NCBI RefSeq assembly: GCF_025567195.1 | Contig: NZ_JAOQJF010000022.1 | Location: 1-55,254 of the forward strand | DNA length: 55,254 nt | Origin: Alitiscatomonas aceti | GTDB lineage: Bacteria > Bacillota > Clostridia > Lachnospirales > Lachnospiraceae | Direction of reading: 5' to 3' | Shown: in pieces, positions 52,139 to 55,254 of the stretch | Layout: the number at the start of each line of letters is the position of its first letter | Position numbering within the stretch: the stretch's first letter is position 1 | Program-made: the position numbers and the translations under genes | The notes under the pieces: model-generated | Told to the model about the DNA's origin: nothing | The model's database searches: none | What the model saw: the letters and a program-made list of their open reading frames with translations, nothing else

Positions 52139-54642
52139 TGAATATGATTTTCATGCTTACACTCAGGAATCTGTTGTCGAATAAAAAGCGTACCCTACTC
52201 ACACTTTTAACCATTCTTTTGTCAATCAGTATGATAACCGCTATTCTCTGTGGGGGATGGTCGTTGGTTGATTTTTTGAAAGAGAAAGAAAAAGTGTATG
52301 GTGGCGATTATGACTACTACATGGAGGATTTGACTTGGGAGCAGGTTCAAGAGCTATATAGTCAAAACAATGTAGGCGAAGTTTCGCTTCTCCGCTTTGC
52401 CGGAAACAGTTTTTACGGGGAGAAATCCAACAGTACAATGCTCTCCGTTGGCGAGATTGACGAGAACTTTACCCAAAGATTTTCGTTAAATCAGTATTTG
52501 CTTGCAGGGCGTTTCCCGCAAGATGAAAATGAGATTGTTATTTCAGAATCTTTTTTGAAGAAAAACAACATGAATACAGAGATTGGAGATACGATTTCTT
52601 TAACTCTTGGTTCAAGAATTTGGGATGAATATAATGCCCAGCTTTCCGGGCTGACAAATTATAGGGGCGAAGAAGAAAGCTTCGTTCCAACAAAAGAGAA
52701 AGCGTATGTAGTTGTTGGTATTCTGTCAGATGTGAATGACTCAAAAATCGCAGCAAACTATAATGCCTTTGCAGGTGTTGACAAAACGGCATCCGATTTT
52801 GCTGCGTATGTCAAGGCAAAGAATTTATCCAATTCGATCTATACAGAAGCCGAAGAAGTGGCTGCGGCAGTAGACAGTCATGTAGCAAAGTTTCATTCGG
52901 AATTGTTAGTCTATCATGGAATTACCGGGGGTAAAGGAGCTGCAAAACTGATTGCTTTGGTGGTCATGGTCGTTTGTCTTTTGATGGCTGCATCTGCTTC
53001 AATGATCAGCAACGCCCTCTCCATTTCCTTACAGGAACGAATTAAGCAGATGGGAATGCTATCCAGTATTGGAGCCACAAAAGGGCAAAAACGCCTTAGC
53101 GTATATTTAGAAGCCTTCCTTTTGGGAGTGGTGAGCATACCCTTTGGATTGGTTGTTGGTATCCTGCTATCTGCTCTGTTATTAAGTGTGGTCAGGGCAG
53201 CTTTTGGAGAAACATTCACTTTTGGCATCGTAGAACTGTCCTTGAAGGTAAACGGATTGATCCTGCTCGTCAGCGGATTATCCGGCATTGCTTCTTTGTA
53301 CTTCGGAAGTAGAAAGCCTGTGAAGCAAGCAGCTAAAATTACAGTTATTGAAGCGATCCGCCAGTCTAACAATGCGGTATCAAGAAAGAAATTCCGTGAC
53401 GGAAAAATCGTTTCTTTGGTTTTTGGCATTTATGGTTCGTTAGCAGCAAAAAATATTAAGCGTAATCCAAAACGCTTCCGAGCGATTACCGGCTCTATTT
53501 TCTTGTCGGTGGTAATTGCCCTTTCCTTATATAGTTTCTCTGATTTTATGCTTTATCAGACATCCTTGGATATGAAGGAGGACGGTTCCTGTTATACTGA
53601 TGTGATTTCGATGATTCAATACAAAGATATTCCTGTCGCAATCGGGGCATTATCGGATGAAAATATCACTGCGGATGTTTCCTATTCTTTTCAGCGATAT
53701 ATGACCGCTGAATTTTCGCAGGAACAAATCAATCCTGATATGCAAGGATATTTTATCAATGGTACGAAAGCAGAGGTATATGTCGTAGGATTGGACGAAG
53801 AACATTTTGTCTCTTTTTGCGATGAAAATGGATTCAGTCTGGATGTGACAAATTTCAATCATGGAATTTTGCTCAATCAGACTATGGGATACTATAATTC
53901 GGCACAAAATCGGGTAATTGCAGGCTCACCGTTTCTTATTGAACCGGGAACAGAAATCATTCCGCTGGGGGCATCCGAGGATGCCTTGCCGATTATCGTG
54001 GAAGAAATCGTTTCAGAAGAAAATGCAAATATCCAATCCATGTTTGTGAGAGATCGAGCTGTCCTCATCGTGCCTTTAAGTTATTTTAACTTGCTGATAG
54101 ATGATAACGCCTATGTGGAAATGAGAATACAGACAGCACAGCATAAAGAAGCAATGGAATGTCTGGCTGACAGAGGATTTCCGCAAACTGTGGACATTGC
54201 AGCCGCAACGAATAATTCCAGACAGGTATATACGATTGCAAAACTGGTAATCTGCCTGTTCTCGATCCTGATGACGGTTATTATCAGCTTGAATGTTTGT
54301 AACACTATCTCGAATACGATTCATTTGAGAAGAAGCGAATTTGCTGTTCTGCGTTCTGTTGGTATGACTGCCAAAGGATTAAAATGTACGCTATTGCTCG
54401 AAGCTGTTTTGTACGGCGTAAAAGCATTGGTTCTTGCGTTGCCTGTGAGCTTTTTGATTCATTGTGCTATCTACTACTTCATATCGTCGGGTATGACACC
54501 ATTTGCTTTTTATATGAACGGCGGTATTTATGCTCTTGCAGTTATGGCTGTCGGCGCTATGGTATGTATCGCTATGCTGTTTGCTGTTAGAAGCGTATCA
54601 AAGGTGGAAATTGTAGAGGAACTGAAATTGAGCAATATGTAA
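52138..54642 (+). CDS. FtsX-like ABC permease
   Basis: 834 residues. An N-terminal helix (about 18-40) is followed by a large extracellular domain, then three helices (about 270-400), a second extracellular stretch with the middle anchor near 445-470, and a terminal group of three helices (about 695-825). The layout is of MacB/FtsX-type permeases with two repeats. With the ATPase it probably exports or senses an antimicrobial peptide or similar compound; the substrate is not known. It lies in one operon with the ATPase, under the two-component system. Confidence 0.88.
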   Translation: MNMIFMLTLRNLLSNKKRTLLTLLTILLSISMITAILCGGWSLVDFLKEKEKVYGGDYDYYMEDLTWEQVQELYSQNNVGEVSLLRFAGNSFYGEKSNSTMLSVGEIDENFTQRFSLNQYLLAGRFPQDENEIVISESFLKKNNMNTEIGDTISLTLGSRIWDEYNAQLSGLTNYRGEEESFVPTKEKAYVVVGILSDVNDSKIAANYNAFAGVDKTASDFAAYVKAKNLSNSIYTEAEEVAAAVDSHVAKFHSELLVYHGITGGKGAAKLIALVVMVVCLLMAASASMISNALSISLQERIKQMGMLSSIGATKGQKRLSVYLEAFLLGVVSIPFGLVVGILLSALLLSVVRAAFGETFTFGIVELSLKVNGLILLVSGLSGIASLYFGSRKPVKQAAKITVIEAIRQSNNAVSRKKFRDGKIVSLVFGIYGSLAAKNIKRNPKRFRAITGSIFLSVVIALSLYSFSDFMLYQTSLDMKEDGSCYTDVISMIQYKDIPVAIGALSDENITADVSYSFQRYMTAEFSQEQINPDMQGYFINGTKAEVYVVGLDEEHFVSFCDENGFSLDVTNFNHGILLNQTMGYYNSAQNRVIAGSPFLIEPGTEIIPLGASEDALPIIVEEIVSEENANIQSMFVRDRAVLIVPLSYFNLLIDDNAYVEMRIQTAQHKEAMECLADRGFPQTVDIAAATNNSRQVYTIAKLVICLFSILMTVIISLNVCNTISNTIHLRRSEFAVLRSVGMTAKGLKCTLLLEAVLYGVKALVLALPVSFLIHCAIYYFISSGMTPFAFYMNGGIYALAVMAVGAMVCIAMLFAVRSVSKVEIVEELKLSNM

Positions 54643-54684
54643 TCATTCAATCTAACAAAGCAACTGAAACAGAGGTAATAGAAA

Positions 54685-55047
54685 TTGCGTAAAAAGAAAC
54701 TGGTAAAGAGAGTTGCAGGCATTGCTTTGACTGTTGGTGCAGTTATACTTGCCATTGTATGTGTTGGTAAAGTAAATCGCATTCAGAACGAAAAAGATAT
54801 TATTGGCACATGGAAGGATGCAAATGCTGAGGAGATATTTACCTTTCAAGAAAACGGGGAACTTGCTGTGAGTAAAGATATGCCCGATTCGGGTCTATCC
54901 TGCGGTGACGCATATTATAGTTTTTCTTACTCGGATATAATCTGTGTTACACAGGGAAATAGTAGTGTAGAATTTGAGATAGAAGTAGATCAAAACGAAT
55001 TGAAAATCTTCTTCATGGGACAAGAATATCTGGAATTGGAAAAGTAA
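54685..55047 (+). CDS. Small secreted or anchored lipocalin-like protein (DUF5640-like)
   Basis: 120 residues starting from TTG at 54685, with AACAGAGG some 9-10 bases before. A signal or membrane anchor at about 8-27 (VAGIALTVGAVILAIVCVG) is followed by IIGTWKDANAEEIFTFQENG, which fits the start of DUF5640-type beta proteins. It lacks a clear lipobox. It sits 42 bases after the permease, so probably belongs to the same transcript; function unknown. Confidence 0.65.
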   Translation: MRKKKLVKRVAGIALTVGAVILAIVCVGKVNRIQNEKDIIGTWKDANAEEIFTFQENGELAVSKDMPDSGLSCGDAYYSFSYSDIICVTQGNSSVEFEIEVDQNELKIFFMGQEYLELEK

Positions 55048-55072
55048 TGATTACAAATAAAAGAAAACCATT

Positions 55073-55109
55073 GAGCCGATAATTCGCATCCTTTGCGGAC
55101 TAACGGCTC
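55073..55109 (+). terminator. Weak terminator-like hairpin near the right IME end
   Basis: GAGCCG (55073-55078) pairs with CGGCTC (55104-55109), with inner TCGC/GCGG partial pairing, followed by TGCATATATTTTG. The T-tract is imperfect. Confidence 0.55.
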
Positions 55110-55152
55110 TGCATATATTTTGAACGCTATTTTCAGAAACATTGTGTTTTGC

Positions 55153-55179
55153 AGAAAAGCCCCTTGACAAATTCCATCT
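55153..55179 (-). repeat. IME right terminal inverted repeat
   Basis: The reverse complement begins AGATGGAATTTGTCAAGGGG and aligns to the left end with 20 of 27 matches. Outside it is the CA dinucleotide shared with the left flank. Confidence 0.85.
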
Positions 55180-55254
55180 CAGAAAATGTACCTTGAAGAA
55201 TATGCCCGTCAGCACGGCATGAGAAATATCCGGCATTTTTCGGACGATGGGTAC
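55180..55254 (+). pseudogene. Large serine recombinase, continuation fragment (partial at window edge)
   Basis: Encodes QKMYLEEYARQHGMRNIRHF then SDDGY, the part of the catalytic domain that follows NSIxNQ in large serine recombinases. Joined to the fragment ending at 35334 it makes an unbroken frame. The gene runs out of the window, so its C-terminal part is unseen. Confidence 0.9.

Larger units (their letters stand above)
35335..55179. mobile_element. Integrative mobilizable element (IME), complete, 19,845 bp
   Basis: Bounded by imperfect 27-bp inverted repeats (20 of 27 matching) that both start AGATG on their outer side. The flanks are CA on the left (35333-35334) and CA on the right (55180-55181); removing the element with one CA restores the recombinase frame of the host. 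Contents are TnpV, TnpW and a TnpX-like serine recombinase, primase and helicase, ParM/ParR, oriT plus MobA/L relaxase, and cargo. It has no type IV secretion genes, so it needs a helper. Confidence 0.9.
29161..55254. mobile_element. ICE of Tn1549-like type, left part; continues beyond the window
   Basis: From the tRNA-Arg onward, gene content switches to RepA_N, ParA, ParB, DpnD/PcfM-DUF3846, a PcfB-like protein and VirD4, the replication and start of the conjugation module of clostridial ICEs. The exact left end lies between 29161 and about 29350 and no direct repeat partner is in the window. The rest of its type IV secretion genes and its integrase must lie to the right. It is interrupted by nested elements from about 35168. 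Confidence 0.7.
35169..55254. mobile_element. Probable second element inserted in virD4, only its left end and recombinase visible
   Basis: Directly after the virD4 break are about 70 non-coding bases with a GTGTGTCACAC palindrome (35193-35203) and then the start of a large serine recombinase reading inward. This layout is that of an element whose recombinase is next to its left end. It is in turn split by the 19.8-kb IME and resumes at 55180. Its left end is set only by loss of virD4 homology. Confidence 0.5.

Overview
The window is a replication-origin region of a Firmicutes chromosome, most likely a Lachnospiraceae / Clostridium cluster XIVa species. That assignment is inferred from gene order, sigma-A promoters, parS sites, DUF4446 and DUF3881 genes beside parAB, and the type of conjugative element; no database was searched. 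The core genes are of moderate GC and are arranged divergently around oriC. To the left, on the minus strand, lie dnaA, dnaN, a small S4-domain gene, recF, gyrB and gyrA, then an M20 peptidase, a YitT-family membrane protein, a two-subunit Fe-S fumarase, a PlsC-like acyltransferase, tRNA-Ser(GCU), and at the extreme edge the promoter and leader of a probable rRNA operon. To the right, on the plus strand, lie an ECF-transporter S component, rpmH, rnpA, yidD, yidC, jag, mnmE, mnmG, rsmG, a minus-strand alpha/beta hydrolase, an AT-rich methyltransferase, parA, parB and two conserved hypothetical genes. DnaA boxes sit on both sides of dnaA, and five parS sites lie between rsmG and parA.

From tRNA-Arg(CCU) at 29084-29160 onward the sequence is mobile DNA. 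The outermost layer is an integrative conjugative element (ICE) of the Tn1549-like type: RepA_N initiator, ParA, ParB, accessory proteins, a PcfB-like protein and the start of a VirD4 coupling protein. VirD4 breaks off just after its Walker A motif at about 35168. It is followed by the start of a large serine recombinase gene, probably the left end of a second element. That recombinase is itself interrupted after 95 bases. Its continuation appears at the right edge of the window (55180 onward), and joining the two pieces across a shared CA dinucleotide restores the frame exactly.

The inserted DNA, 35335-55179 (19,845 bp), has imperfect 27-bp terminal inverted repeats and is a complete integrative mobilizable element (IME). 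It carries TnpV, TnpW and its own large serine recombinase. It has a minus-strand three-gene cassette (sigma-like protein, DUF6076-type zinc protein, AlbA_2/Schlafen-like regulator) and a primase plus P4-type helicase. A ParM/ParR partition system has a 10-bp-phased iteron centromere, and an R1162-like oriT lies upstream of a MobA/L relaxase. Further cargo is an ECF sigma/anti-sigma pair and a two-component system controlling an ABC exporter. The pieces fit an element that excises by serine recombination, replicates and partitions as a circle, and is mobilized by a helper ICE.

The most notable observations are the Russian-doll nesting with base-level ends, the oriT, the ParMR centromere, and a half tRNA-Arg relic beside the intact tRNA at the ICE boundary.
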